This document shows, in pieces, positions 41,687 through 50,130 of a stretch of 64,000 nt of DNA. Source of the DNA: Hominimerdicola alba 8 (lineage in GTDB: Bacteria > Bacillota > Clostridia > Oscillospirales > Ruminococcaceae); contig NZ_ADKM02000008.1 of assembly GCF_000178155.2 (NCBI RefSeq), positions 41,824-105,823 of the forward strand, written 5' to 3'. Numbering within the stretch: position 1 is the stretch's first letter; each line of letters starts with the position of its first letter. The notes below the pieces were generated by a model, which made no database searches, had not been told where the DNA came from, and saw only the letters and a list, made by a program, of their open reading frames with translations. The position numbers and the translations under genes are program-made.

Positions 41687-42807
41687 CATCGGAAAAAGAG
41701 AGAGTATTACAGGAAAGGTGCATCGCGTTCAAGAAAATACACGGCACAAACAGGCTGTACATGATATTGCAGTACGTACTGGACGGGCTTATGGTAATAT
41801 CGTTTGGGACAGGGCTTATGTTTGGCAGAAGTTTTCTGCCCACACTGCCTATACTGCTGATACTTGTCAAGATGGCGGCTGTATTACTGCTGAAAGGCAA
41901 AAAAGGCAATTTCACGGGACTGGCGATAAGCGCGGTGTATCTGCCGCTGCTGGCGGCTGTGAAAGCACTGGACACGGCGACAGGCAGTCTGGCGGTGCTG
42001 ATATTGGCGGTGCATATTTTCAGGATAGCACCTTGTTCGGCAGACGAAAAAGTACGTGTGCTGTATGGTGCGCCAGGTTTCAACGGCTTCCTGCTGGCAA
42101 ATGAACTGAAAAGCGACGAAAACTTTGCCAAGACCGTGCTTGACAGCTACAACAGAGTTTCGCGTGAAAATTCGGTAAATTCGTCAATGACCGAAGCGAT
42201 GATGCCGACTGTGATGCGCTGTATGAAGCCTGTCGGCATACTGGCGCTGGCTGTCGGTGCGGGAATGCTTTTCTCGGCAAATGAGATAAAAAGCGATCTC
42301 AGGCGGGCAAAAACGTTTGAGATAACCCCGGATACCGTCGGCAGAACAGTCACACAGATGACTGACAAGATATACTGTCAGACCGGTGTGGGTGCTGTCT
42401 GCACTTATTGGTGCAGGCTGGACGGTCAGTGTGTTAATGTCAATGTTTACGATGAAAGATCGCAGGCTGATTTCCGCAAGCTGTACTATGCCGGCGGTAC
42501 AGTCACCGAAGCTGAGGCGGAAGCTGTCGAAAACGGCAGATACGAGATCAACGATAAACCGATACGTTTCACCGCTGAGGTAAAAAAGTATGATGCCAAA
42601 GACCCGCTGAGACCCGCTAAAAAGACGAAAGACCACATAAACGATGATGTTGAGATAGTCGATGACTATTATCTCGATGTGATCGACCCCACTGCCACTG
42701 ACAGGCGGACAAAGTTCGGTATCGGGCTTGCAGCTTTAGGGACGATGCTGTCAGGGGCTTTCTATACGGTATTTCTTATGAGCAGAAACAAGCATGAAAT
42801 GCTCTGA
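41683..42807 (+). CDS. Membrane protein of the leucine T-box operon, unknown
   Basis: 374 residues. Hydrophobic helices lie in the N-terminal third (about 25-60 and 70-125), another at about 181-203 and one near the C-terminus (about 344-365), with soluble segments between. The segment between the last two is polar (TQMTDKIYCQTGVGAVCTYW, VNVNVYDERSQADFRKLYYA) and probably extracytoplasmic. No family recognised. The start at 41683 overlaps the S66 stop by 4 nt (ATGA) with GGAG upstream, so the two proteins are translationally coupled. leuA follows 41 bp later with no terminator in between. Confidence 0.75.
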   Translation: MTSEKERVLQERCIAFKKIHGTNRLYMILQYVLDGLMVISFGTGLMFGRSFLPTLPILLILVKMAAVLLLKGKKGNFTGLAISAVYLPLLAAVKALDTATGSLAVLILAVHIFRIAPCSADEKVRVLYGAPGFNGFLLANELKSDENFAKTVLDSYNRVSRENSVNSSMTEAMMPTVMRCMKPVGILALAVGAGMLFSANEIKSDLRRAKTFEITPDTVGRTVTQMTDKIYCQTGVGAVCTYWCRLDGQCVNVNVYDERSQADFRKLYYAGGTVTEAEAEAVENGRYEINDKPIRFTAEVKKYDAKDPLRPAKKTKDHINDDVEIVDDYYLDVIDPTATDRRTKFGIGLAALGTMLSGAFYTVFLMSRNKHEML

Positions 42808-42848
42808 TATAAATATAGTACAATCATTCTACCAAGGAGGAATTTTAG

Positions 42849-44513
42849 ATGAAAAACGCTGAAAAATACGCAAGAGGATATTACATGCCTCCCAAGAAAT
42901 GTATGAAATGGGCTGAGAAGGACTATATCGACCACGCGCCCATATGGTGCTCGGTAGACCTGAGAGATGGCAACCAGGCACTTATAATACCCATGAGCCT
43001 CGAAGAAAAGCTGGAGTTTTTCCAGAAGCTGGTAGACATCGGTTTCAAAGAGATCGAGATAGGCTTCCCTGCTGCGTCGGAGACTGAGTATGAGTTCTGC
43101 CGTACACTGATCGAAAAGAACCTTATCCCAGATGATGTCACCATACAGGTGTTGACACAGTCGAGAGAGCACATAATCAAGAAGACCTTTGAGGCGATAG
43201 ACGGCGCTAAGCACGCTGTCGTTCATCTGTACAACTCCACATCTGTTGCACAGAGAGAGCAGGTGTTCCGCAAGTCTAAGGAAGAGATAATCAAGATAGC
43301 GACCACAGGTGCTGAACTCTGCAAGGAGTACAAGAAGAAAGCCAACGGTCACATCACATTTGAGTATTCGCCTGAGAGTTTTACAGGGACCGAGCCTGAG
43401 TTTGCAGCTGAGATATGCAACGCTGTCATAGATATATGGGAGCCTGATGCTGACAACAAGGTCATCATCAACCTGCCTGTAACTGTTGAGATGTCTCTGC
43501 CGCACGTTTACGCACAGCAGGTAGAGTACATGTGCGAAACTCTCCACAACAGGGAGAATGTTATAATCTCGCTCCACCCGCACAACGACCGCGGTACAGG
43601 CATTGCTGATACCGAACTCGGTTTGCTGGCAGGCGGTGACAGAGTTGAAGGCACATGCTTCGGCAACGGCGAGAGAACAGGCAATGTTGATGTTGTAACA
43701 CTGGCACTTAACATGTACACTCACGGCGTTGAGCCTAACCTCGACTTCACCGATCTCCCCTCGTTGATCGAACTTTATGAGAGAGTCACCAGAATGAAGG
43801 TATATGACAGACAGCCTTACTCGGGTGCGCTGGTATATGCGGCATTCTCAGGCTCACATCAGGACGCTATCGCTAAGGGCATGAAGTGGCGTGATGAAAA
43901 GCACGACCAGCACTGGACTTGTCCTTATCTGCCAATTGACCCGCACGATGTCGGCAGAGAGTATGAGGGTGATGTTATACGCATTAACTCGCAGTCGGGC
44001 AAGGGCGGCATCGGCTTCATAATGGAACAGCAGTACGGTTACGACATGCCTAAGGCTATGAGAGAGAATTTCGGCTACAAGGTAAAGGATATATCCGACA
44101 AGGCTCACAAGGAATTGAGCAGGAGTGAGGTACACCAGATATTCAAGGATACTTACCTGAACATAACCTCGCCTGTTGACATAGTTGAAGCCCACTACAC
44201 ACAGAAGGCTGATGAACTTATCGGCGCTAAGGTAAAGGCTGTCATCAACGGAAAAGAAGTTGAGTGCAGTGCAGACGGCAACGGCAGACTTGATGCTGTA
44301 GCAAACGCCCTGACCACCGAGATAGGCATGGAGATAAACGTTGACACCTACACCGAGCACGCACTGGAGAGGAAGACCACCTCTGAGGCTTGCTCTTACG
44401 TAGGCATAAATGTCGGCGGCAGCATCTTCTGGGGTGTCGGCAGACACTCGGATATCATCGTTTCATCTGTAAAGGCGCTGGTATCTGCCATCAACAATGC
44501 CATGAAGAAGTAA
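42849..44513 (+). CDS. leuA: 2-isopropylmalate synthase LeuA (type II-like, long form)
   Basis: 554 residues. First committed step of leucine synthesis: acetyl-CoA + 2-oxoisovalerate to 2-isopropylmalate. Landmarks: the catalytic SVDLRDGNQALIIPMSLEEK, GFKEIEIGFPAASETEYEFC, VVHLYNSTSVAQREQVF, FEYSPESFTGTEPEFA, the metal-binding SLHPHNDRGTGIADTELGL, and GNGERTGNVDVVTLALNMY. The C-terminal ~110 residues are the regulatory alpha-acetyl-like domain that binds leucine. AGGAGG precedes the ATG. Placement behind a leucine-specific T-box makes regulatory sense: starvation signal via tRNA-Leu plus allosteric feedback. No leuBCD in the window. Confidence 0.95.
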   Translation: MKNAEKYARGYYMPPKKCMKWAEKDYIDHAPIWCSVDLRDGNQALIIPMSLEEKLEFFQKLVDIGFKEIEIGFPAASETEYEFCRTLIEKNLIPDDVTIQVLTQSREHIIKKTFEAIDGAKHAVVHLYNSTSVAQREQVFRKSKEEIIKIATTGAELCKEYKKKANGHITFEYSPESFTGTEPEFAAEICNAVIDIWEPDADNKVIINLPVTVEMSLPHVYAQQVEYMCETLHNRENVIISLHPHNDRGTGIADTELGLLAGGDRVEGTCFGNGERTGNVDVVTLALNMYTHGVEPNLDFTDLPSLIELYERVTRMKVYDRQPYSGALVYAAFSGSHQDAIAKGMKWRDEKHDQHWTCPYLPIDPHDVGREYEGDVIRINSQSGKGGIGFIMEQQYGYDMPKAMRENFGYKVKDISDKAHKELSRSEVHQIFKDTYLNITSPVDIVEAHYTQKADELIGAKVKAVINGKEVECSADGNGRLDAVANALTTEIGMEINVDTYTEHALERKTTSEACSYVGINVGGSIFWGVGRHSDIIVSSVKALVSAINNAMKK

Positions 44514-44527
44514 TATACAAACGCTCA

Positions 44528-44559
44528 CAGCCCGCAGAAAGTATCTGCGGGCTGTTTTT
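44528..44559 (+). terminator. Terminator after leuA
   Basis: A perfect 11-bp GC-rich stem (44528-44538 with 44544-44554), 5-nt loop, five T residues. Confidence 0.92.
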
Positions 44560-44600
44560 CGTGGTATTTATTCAGTGACAGGCAGGATCATTGGATAATA

Positions 44601-44634
44601 AAAACGGCGTTTCATCTGAAACGCCGTTTGTTTT
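44601..44634. terminator. Terminator of the zinc-ribbon gene (usable both ways)
   Basis: A perfect 13-bp stem (44602-44614 with 44617-44629) with flanking A and T runs, between the leuA terminator and the minus-strand stop at 44651. Confidence 0.85.
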
Positions 44635-44650
44635 TGCTATTATTCAAAGA

Positions 44651-45187
44651 TCAGTTCAGTTTAGCACCGCAGCCTGTGCAGAATGCGTTGCCTGCCGGTA
44701 CCTTAGCGCCGCACTGTGTGCAGAATTTTTCGCCTGCTGCCGCAGGAGTAGGGATCGGTGCAGGGATCTGCTGAGGCTGAGCAAAGTTCTGCTGAGGCTG
44801 TGCGAACTGCTGAGGCTGTGCATAGTTCTGTGCAGGTGCAGGAGCGGGCTTCAAGGACTGTGCTATCTGAGGATTATCGCTGATAGCCTTCATTACCTCA
44901 AGTACCTTGAAACCGATGTATACGATAGCGATTATCCAGAAAAGGATCTGGAGAAATGTTACAAAGCCTGTGCCGCTTGAAGAAGTCTTTGTAGTAGATG
45001 CTTTCAGACCTAATCCTTCCATAGCCATATCGAGCGAACCACCCAAAATAGCATAGACATCTTTGTTTGCCTTGTAAGCCTGGAAGCCTAAGTTTACGCC
45101 GATAGTTGCGAAAAGTGCAAAAAGTGCTGAAACTGCGGGTCCGATGATCTTATACTTGCCGTTCATGAAGTTATTGATTCCGTTCAT
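44651..45187 (-). CDS. Membrane protein with C-terminal zinc ribbon
   Basis: 178 residues. Helices at about 14-36 and 77-98 are followed by a Pro/Gln/Ala-rich linker with an imperfect repeat (AQPQQFAQPQQNFAQPQQ). The C-terminal zinc ribbon CTQCGAKVPAGNAFCTGCGA has four Cys. This layout is common in Firmicutes for proteins of unknown function and may anchor a multimeric assembly. GGAGG lies 8 nt before the ATG. Monocistronic. Confidence 0.75.
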   Translation of the reverse strand: MNGINNFMNGKYKIIGPAVSALFALFATIGVNLGFQAYKANKDVYAILGGSLDMAMEGLGLKASTTKTSSSGTGFVTFLQILFWIIAIVYIGFKVLEVMKAISDNPQIAQSLKPAPAPAQNYAQPQQFAQPQQNFAQPQQIPAPIPTPAAAGEKFCTQCGAKVPAGNAFCTGCGAKLN

Positions 45188-45290
45188 GTTCTATACCTCC
45201 AAAAATTAAATATATAATAACCATATTATACATATTATTCACGGTTTTGTCAATAGCAAAAGCACAAAAATTATTAAAAAATTTACTGTT

Positions 45291-46400
45291 TTAATTGTCA
45301 GCTGCGATAAGAGAGATGACCATAAAGTCATTTGCACTGCCCTCTTCGGCAATTTCGACCCTTATCGTGTGTTTTACACCCTTTGCGGCGCTTTCGGTGA
45401 GGGTGGTAAGGCAGCAGAGGTCGCCCCATGTTTCATCGAAATTTGCGTCCAGCTTTACCCTGTTTGCGATGTCGCCGTCAATGGTGGCATAAGCGATGGG
45501 TGCGGGCTGTTTGACAGTGCGCCGCCACTGTAACATAAGTATGCTGCCCTCAGCCTCAAATGTAACAGAAGAACCCTTAGCCGAACCTGTCCAGCCGTCT
45601 TTGAACGGGTCACAGAAGCGGTCTGCCTTGTGGGTGTCAGCGGAAAAGCCGTCAAGTATGGGGGTGCAGTTGGTGTTGCGGTAAATGACTGCGTCCTCGT
45701 ATCTGCATGGAGTTATCTTCTCGGCAAGGGCGGGCTTTGCGCCGAAAACATCGCCGTTTTTATAAGCGCTGTAATTCTCTTCCAGCAGACCTTTTATCAG
45801 GTCAGCTATCATCTTATGACCTATATCGGTGGGGTGCAAATTGTCATCGGTGTAGACTTTCGGGTCTATCTCGCCGCACTGCACCAGCTGCCACGCATAG
45901 TTTTTCACGCTGACGATGGGCAGGTCATAATGCAGACCTATCTCGTTATGGACACGCTGGGCGTTCCTGCCGTCATCGTAGAAGAGGTTGTTTATCAGCA
46001 CCACTGCTTTTACGCTTTCAGCGGCGAGAAGTCTGCGAACAAGGCTCTCGTAAGTTTCTTTGAAGAAGTCGGTATCATCATCATTGACAGAAAACTCAAC
46101 GAATACCACATCAGGCTTGCGGGAAAGCACATGTTCTTCTGCGCGGGCTGCGCCGTACTGCGAAGTAGTTGCGCCTATACCTGCGTTGAACATGGTAATG
46201 TCAGCCGCAGGGAATTTCTCTTTCCACCACTGAAATGACAGGTCAACATATCGCTTATCCTCAGTTGAGGCGTTACAGCCCTGTGTTATCGACCCGCCCA
46301 GATATACCACGCTGAGTCTGCCATCTGTTTCGGCTTTTTTGAATGCGTTTCCCAGGAAACTTAAGCTGCCCTTATTGACTATCGAAATGCTCTTATCCAT
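45291..46400 (-). CDS. SGNH/GDSL-family hydrolase
   Basis: 369 residues, no signal peptide, so cytoplasmic. The SGNH blocks are visible: block I VVYLGGSITQGC (Ser nucleophile in GGSIT), block II AGIGATTSQYG with Gly, block III VFVEFSVND with Asn, and block V DDNLHPTDIGHKMI with the Asp-His pair. The C-terminal ~110 residues form a beta-sandwich (SSVTFEAEGSILMLQWRRTV). Members deacetylate carbohydrates or cleave other esters. In a fibrolytic Ruminococcus-like bacterium, deacetylation of imported oligosaccharides is a reasonable guess. Confidence 0.88.
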   Translation of the reverse strand: MDKSISIVNKGSLSFLGNAFKKAETDGRLSVVYLGGSITQGCNASTEDKRYVDLSFQWWKEKFPAADITMFNAGIGATTSQYGAARAEEHVLSRKPDVVFVEFSVNDDDTDFFKETYESLVRRLLAAESVKAVVLINNLFYDDGRNAQRVHNEIGLHYDLPIVSVKNYAWQLVQCGEIDPKVYTDDNLHPTDIGHKMIADLIKGLLEENYSAYKNGDVFGAKPALAEKITPCRYEDAVIYRNTNCTPILDGFSADTHKADRFCDPFKDGWTGSAKGSSVTFEAEGSILMLQWRRTVKQPAPIAYATIDGDIANRVKLDANFDETWGDLCCLTTLTESAAKGVKHTIRVEIAEEGSANDFMVISLIAADN

Positions 46401-46481
46401 ATTTATCCTCCATTTTAGTTTATGACTATCCCTTTAGCACACCAACTAAAAATGCGGTAAACAAAAGGATAATTGAGCACC

Positions 46482-46558
46482 ATACGCCAGCCACCTTAAG
46501 TTCTGTATAGCCGCTGTTTTTGTGGTGTGTCAGCGGGATAACCACATTTTAGTTTACT
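46482..46558 (+). repeat. Interspersed 77-bp repeat, copy A
   Basis: Aligns without gaps to copy B (63835-63911): 60 of the first 64 positions are identical, and the last 13 diverge except for a final TTTACT-like end. The shared core includes CCACCTTAAGTTCTGTA, GTTTTTGTGGTGTGTCAGCG and GGATAACCAC. GTGGT and ACCAC can pair. The 341-bp gap 46401-46741 also contains a 10-12 bp GTTTTCTTT(T)CC / GGAAAGAAAAC hairpin at about 46577-46611 and no gene. Confidence 0.8.
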
Positions 46559-46741
46559 ATAACAATAAATTAGCGGTTTTCTTTTCCCTGCCTGCGGCGT
46601 TGGAAAGAAAACATCTCAATAAAAGTTCTATGTTATACCTTTATTCTTAGTAGTTTCTTATAGGGATAGCCATATTTAATTATAAAACTACCTGTTTATT
46701 TTATCACAATTTCATCCAAAAGTAAATATGATAAATTGAAC

Positions 46742-48046
46742 TCATATCAGCTCACCAAAGCAATGCTCTTCATTTGCCGATGTTATCTTCACCTGCCTGA
46801 ACTGTCTGCGCAGACTGACATCGGGTGATGGGCGGGGTACTTTTACAGTGACATAGTTTGGCGCATGACCGTTGTGCCAGTCCTGCTCACTTTCACGCTC
46901 AAACAGCACCTTGAAAGTCTTGCCAACGCAGGAAGCAAGATATTCCGCCTTAGTTTTTTTACAGACCTCTGCCATTTTTGCAGCGCGCAGATGCTTGGTG
47001 TGACCATCGACCTGACCGTCAAAAGTATCTGCCTTAGTACCCTTGCGGCGTGAATATGGGAATATATGCGCTTCCGCAAAAGCTATCCTTTCGGCAAATG
47101 CAAGCGACTCAGCAAACTCAGCCTCGCCCTCGTGCGAGAAGCCCACCATTATATCGGTGGTTATGGCACAATCGGGGAAGTATTCACGCAGGTCATGGCA
47201 GAGTTTTTCATACTCGGCGGGTGTGTAGCGGCGATTCATAAGTTTCAGGGTAGATGCACTGCCGCTTTGCAGAGAAAGATGAAAATGCGGACACAGCTTA
47301 TCCAGCGCCGCCAGTCGTCTTATATCATCTTCAAGCATCATCTCAGGCTCGATCGAACCCAGCCGCACACGGAAATCGCCTTCAATGGCGCAGATGCGTT
47401 CCACAACATCGGTAAGAGTCAGCTGTTCGGAAAGTCCCCTGCCGTAAAAGCAGAGATTGATGCCTGTGAGGATAAGTTCTTTATGACCTGTTGAAACGGC
47501 ATCTCTTGCTTCGGTAAGTATATCTCCGATGGGCTTTGAACGCAGATGACCACGCGCAAAAGGGATTATGCAGTAGGTACAGTAGCAGTCACAGCCGTCC
47601 TGTATCTTTATGTAGGCGCGGGTCTTGTCGGAGTCGCCTTTGTTGGTCATGCGGTCAAAGGCTTCGCCCCTTGCGTGGGGCTTTACGGCGACTATCCGCT
47701 CACCAGACTTCATAAAGCAGTCCACCAGTTCGGGGATACTTCCCTTTCCCTCTGTACCGACTATTATATCGCACTCGGCAAGGGATTCGGCGCGGCTCTG
47801 AAAAGCCTGAGGAAAACAGCCTGCCAGCACGATGACAGACTGCGGAGCGGCTTTGCGAACACGCCTTAGCATCTGCATGCACTTTGAGTCTGCCTGTTCG
47901 GTGACAGTGCAGGTGTTTATGACACAGACATCTGCCACAGAAAAGTCGCGCACAGTTTCGTGACCGTTTTCAGTGAAACGCTCGCGGATATGCTCAGTTT
48001 CATACTGGTTGACCTTACAGCCGAATGTATAATAATATATTTTCAT
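46742..48046 (-). CDS. mtaB: tRNA ct6A37/t6A37 methylthiotransferase MtaB
   Basis: 434 residues. Radical-SAM enzyme adding a methylthio group to N6-threonylcarbamoyladenosine 37 of tRNAs that read ANN codons. The N-terminal MTTase domain has the three cluster Cys in TFGCKVNQYE, INTCTVTEQAD and AGCFPQ. The radical-SAM CxxxCxxC is in CDCYCTYCIIPFARG, and GINLCFYG, RLGSIEPEMM and LSLQSGS follow. A C-terminal TRAM-like domain completes it. The start at 48046 (MKIYYYTFGC) is set by homology; the nearest GAGGTG is 12 nt upstream. It complements tsaB/tsaE further on, which make the t6A substrate. Confidence 0.94.
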   Translation of the reverse strand: MKIYYYTFGCKVNQYETEHIRERFTENGHETVRDFSVADVCVINTCTVTEQADSKCMQMLRRVRKAAPQSVIVLAGCFPQAFQSRAESLAECDIIVGTEGKGSIPELVDCFMKSGERIVAVKPHARGEAFDRMTNKGDSDKTRAYIKIQDGCDCYCTYCIIPFARGHLRSKPIGDILTEARDAVSTGHKELILTGINLCFYGRGLSEQLTLTDVVERICAIEGDFRVRLGSIEPEMMLEDDIRRLAALDKLCPHFHLSLQSGSASTLKLMNRRYTPAEYEKLCHDLREYFPDCAITTDIMVGFSHEGEAEFAESLAFAERIAFAEAHIFPYSRRKGTKADTFDGQVDGHTKHLRAAKMAEVCKKTKAEYLASCVGKTFKVLFERESEQDWHNGHAPNYVTVKVPRPSPDVSLRRQFRQVKITSANEEHCFGELI

Positions 48047-48186
48047 AATTTCAGTTAGCACCTCGAAATATGTTGGATATACACAAAATATGTGCTTCGC
48101 TATTGTGAAATGCACACAAAACAAGTTCAAGTTCACCTTTGCTATTGACTATTGTACCATATTTTATTTTTTTTTGCAAATATGCC

Positions 48187-48214
48187 TTGACATTTCCAAA
48201 AAATCGTTTATAAT
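48187..48214 (+). promoter_or_regulatory. Sigma-A promoter of the HPr-like gene
   Basis: TTGACA (48187-48192), 16-bp spacer, TATAAT (48209-48214). The leader to the ATG at 48290 is about 70 nt. Confidence 0.8.
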
Positions 48215-48289
48215 TATAATTGTAGCATAGAGAATGCTGCAAGAGAGAAAGCAATTTATAAGTGAGAATTTTGTTAGGAGGAAATTTAT

Positions 48290-48520
48290 ATGAAAAAGGT
48301 AAAGATATCTTTAGATTCCATTCAGGCAGTTAAGGACTTCGTAAGCATCGTTATGATGTATGATTTTGATGTTGACCTGACCAGCGGCAGATATGCTGTT
48401 GATGCAAAGTCCATCATGGGTATTTTCAGCCTTGACCTGTCCAACCCTATCCAGCTGACAGCACACACTGATGATGCTGACAAGTTCTTCAGTGAGATAA
48501 AGAAGTTCATCGTTGAATAA
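48290..48520 (+). CDS. HPr-family protein lacking the active-site His (Crh-like)
   Basis: 76 residues with the HPr fold. The segment around the PTS phosphorylation site reads SIQAVKDFV where HPr has GIHARPA, so His15 is replaced by Gln (Gln12 here), as in Bacillus Crh. The regulatory site is kept: DAKSIMGIFSL, with Ser41 matching Ser46 of HPr, the target of HPr kinase. It therefore cannot relay phosphate to sugar permeases but could act with CcpA in catabolite control (inference). AGGAGG precedes the ATG. Monocistronic, with its own promoter and terminator. Confidence 0.82.
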   Translation: MKKVKISLDSIQAVKDFVSIVMMYDFDVDLTSGRYAVDAKSIMGIFSLDLSNPIQLTAHTDDADKFFSEIKKFIVE

Positions 48521-48592
48521 TTTGTGTGAACTTTTTATCAGGTGAATAACACATGCGGCAGTCCATAAATGCTGCACTGATATAGAAGCTTT

Positions 48593-48640
48593 ACGCCATA
48601 GTATTTTTGATGCAAGGTCAGAAGTACTATGGCGTTTTCT
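48593..48640 (+). terminator. Hairpin/terminator after the HPr-like gene
   Basis: An 11-bp perfect stem (48593-48603 with 48625-48635) with a 21-nt loop, followed by a short T-rich tract. A second CGGCGT/ACGCCG hairpin followed by TTTTTT (48678-48712) lies further on. The 313-bp gap 48521-48833 holds only these and a probable promoter near 48735-48770. Confidence 0.7.
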
Positions 48641-48833
48641 ATTGATATTTCATAGTTGACATTTGATAAGCAGCACGCGGCGTGTTTTCTCGCTGAACGC
48701 CGTAATTTTTTGCCGTTATAGCGGCTTTTTTCATTATGTATAAAAGAAAGATCATATTGTACATTATCATTCAGGAGGACTTAGAAATTGAGAATAACAA
48801 AAAATACGCATCATTACCCTGACCTATTACATT

Positions 48834-49457
48834 GTGCTGTATATTTTGTGGGCAGTCTTAGAATGTGTGATCGTACCTCAGCTTGGTGCGAGTATATCTT
48901 CCGCTTCATTGGAGATCATTAAGGAGGTAGTATTAAAAATACTGTTGTGGTCTGTTCCTGCTTTTTTTATCATAAGGAAGTACGGTGATCATATGTTTAT
49001 AGATAAAAGCGAGATCTTGGGAAATGCGAAAAAAGCTTTTTCATTTATTCCGATGTATGTTTTTATACTGCTGTTTTCGGCTTTTCATCTTATACCCGAT
49101 CTTTATCGCAGCGGCAAGATAGTTTTAAGTCCATCTTTTCGCACAGAATATATACTGACAGCTGTATTTGCAGGCATAACAGAAGAAATGGTGTTTCGCG
49201 GTATGCTTCTGAATACAGCCATGAAAGAACACGACCGCCGCATAGCATTTTTTGGCAATGCACTTATGTTTCTTATGATACATTTCCCTATATGGCTGCG
49301 TGAGGGCGTATTTGCGACATATATGACCGTTTTTTCATTCATACAGGTAATGGTGCTGAGTCTGATCTTTAGCTGCACATTTGCCAGAAGTCGGTGTATT
49401 GTTGTACCTGTCATTTTACATGCGTACTGGGATATTCTGTGTTTTGTGTTTGCTTGA
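48834..49457 (+). CDS. CPBP-family intramembrane protease, 5' end possibly frameshifted
   Basis: 207 residues from a GTG at 48834. A polytopic membrane protein with the CAAX/CPBP motifs: ITEEMVFRGML (EExxxR), FLMIHFPIW with a catalytic His, and VPVILHAYWD with the second His. Roles range from prenyl-protein processing to bacteriocin self-immunity. The likely true start is a TTG at 48788 behind GGAGG, giving a basic start and a fuller first helix. That frame meets the main one only if one A is removed from the A6 run 48799-48804. Either the gene is frameshifted there or translation starts at a weak codon downstream. Confidence 0.8.
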   Translation: MLYILWAVLECVIVPQLGASISSASLEIIKEVVLKILLWSVPAFFIIRKYGDHMFIDKSEILGNAKKAFSFIPMYVFILLFSAFHLIPDLYRSGKIVLSPSFRTEYILTAVFAGITEEMVFRGMLLNTAMKEHDRRIAFFGNALMFLMIHFPIWLREGVFATYMTVFSFIQVMVLSLIFSCTFARSRCIVVPVILHAYWDILCFVFA

Positions 49458-49528
49458 AAGATTTCAGGTTACAAAAATCTTATGTAAAATACTTTTTTTC
49501 ATTAAGCAAAAACTAAGGAATTTTTAAG

Positions 49529-49557
49529 TTGACGGTTCCTCTCAAATATGTTATAAT
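49529..49557 (+). promoter_or_regulatory. Sigma-A promoter upstream of 49598
   Basis: TTGACG (49529-49534), 17-bp spacer, TATAAT (49552-49557) with extended TGT. It shows that the longer reading frame beginning at 49529 is not the coding start. Confidence 0.8.
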
Positions 49558-49597
49558 ATTGTCAGATACAAAAGATATTAAACGGGAGGAACTAAAT

Positions 49598-50113
49598 ATG
49601 ACAAAGAAAAAGAAGATCATAGTTTCAGTAACTTCGCTTTGCGCGGCTATGGTGCTTATTCCTGCGGGGCGGGTGGTATGGTTCAGAAACTACCCGATGG
49701 ACAGGATAACAGGCAGGGTCGTACTTAATGTCAATGGTGAAAGCTGTGCGCTGAATGATGACAACATCATATCACGCAAGAACATCGATTTCACCAAAGA
49801 AGCGGCTGTCACCCCAAACGATGACGGCAGCGCTGATATCGCCATACACGGCGGGAATTACGGCGCTTACAAATTCAGCATAACTTCGGGTCAGCTGAAC
49901 GAAAAAACTGTGGGCGTAAGATGCTTTCAGCCCAACTGGTGGAACGTCACTGAATTTGAGATAGACATAGATGCTGACACTGAGAAGAATGTGGTAAACT
50001 ACAGCGGCTGGTACACCTATATTGACGAGATGGGTTTCAGGCACAAGGACGACATATCTGCCGAGAAACCGCTGAACGACGAAAACAACGGTGTTTCATT
50101 CGGTATGAACTGA
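49598..50113 (+). CDS. Membrane-anchored extracellular protein, unknown
   Basis: 171 residues. A basic start (MTKKKKIIVSV), one hydrophobic anchor or uncleaved signal (about 8-27), then a beta-rich domain with regular strand-turn spacing (GRVVLNVNGESCAL, ADIAIHGGNYGAYKFSITSG, WNVTEFEIDID, VNYSGWYTYIDEMG). No known family. GGGAGG precedes the ATG. The YdcF-like gene starts 17 bp downstream, so the two are probably co-transcribed. Confidence 0.7.
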   Translation: MTKKKKIIVSVTSLCAAMVLIPAGRVVWFRNYPMDRITGRVVLNVNGESCALNDDNIISRKNIDFTKEAAVTPNDDGSADIAIHGGNYGAYKFSITSGQLNEKTVGVRCFQPNWWNVTEFEIDIDADTEKNVVNYSGWYTYIDEMGFRHKDDISAEKPLNDENNGVSFGMN

Positions 50114-50130
50114 GCGAGAGGAAAGCTAAA

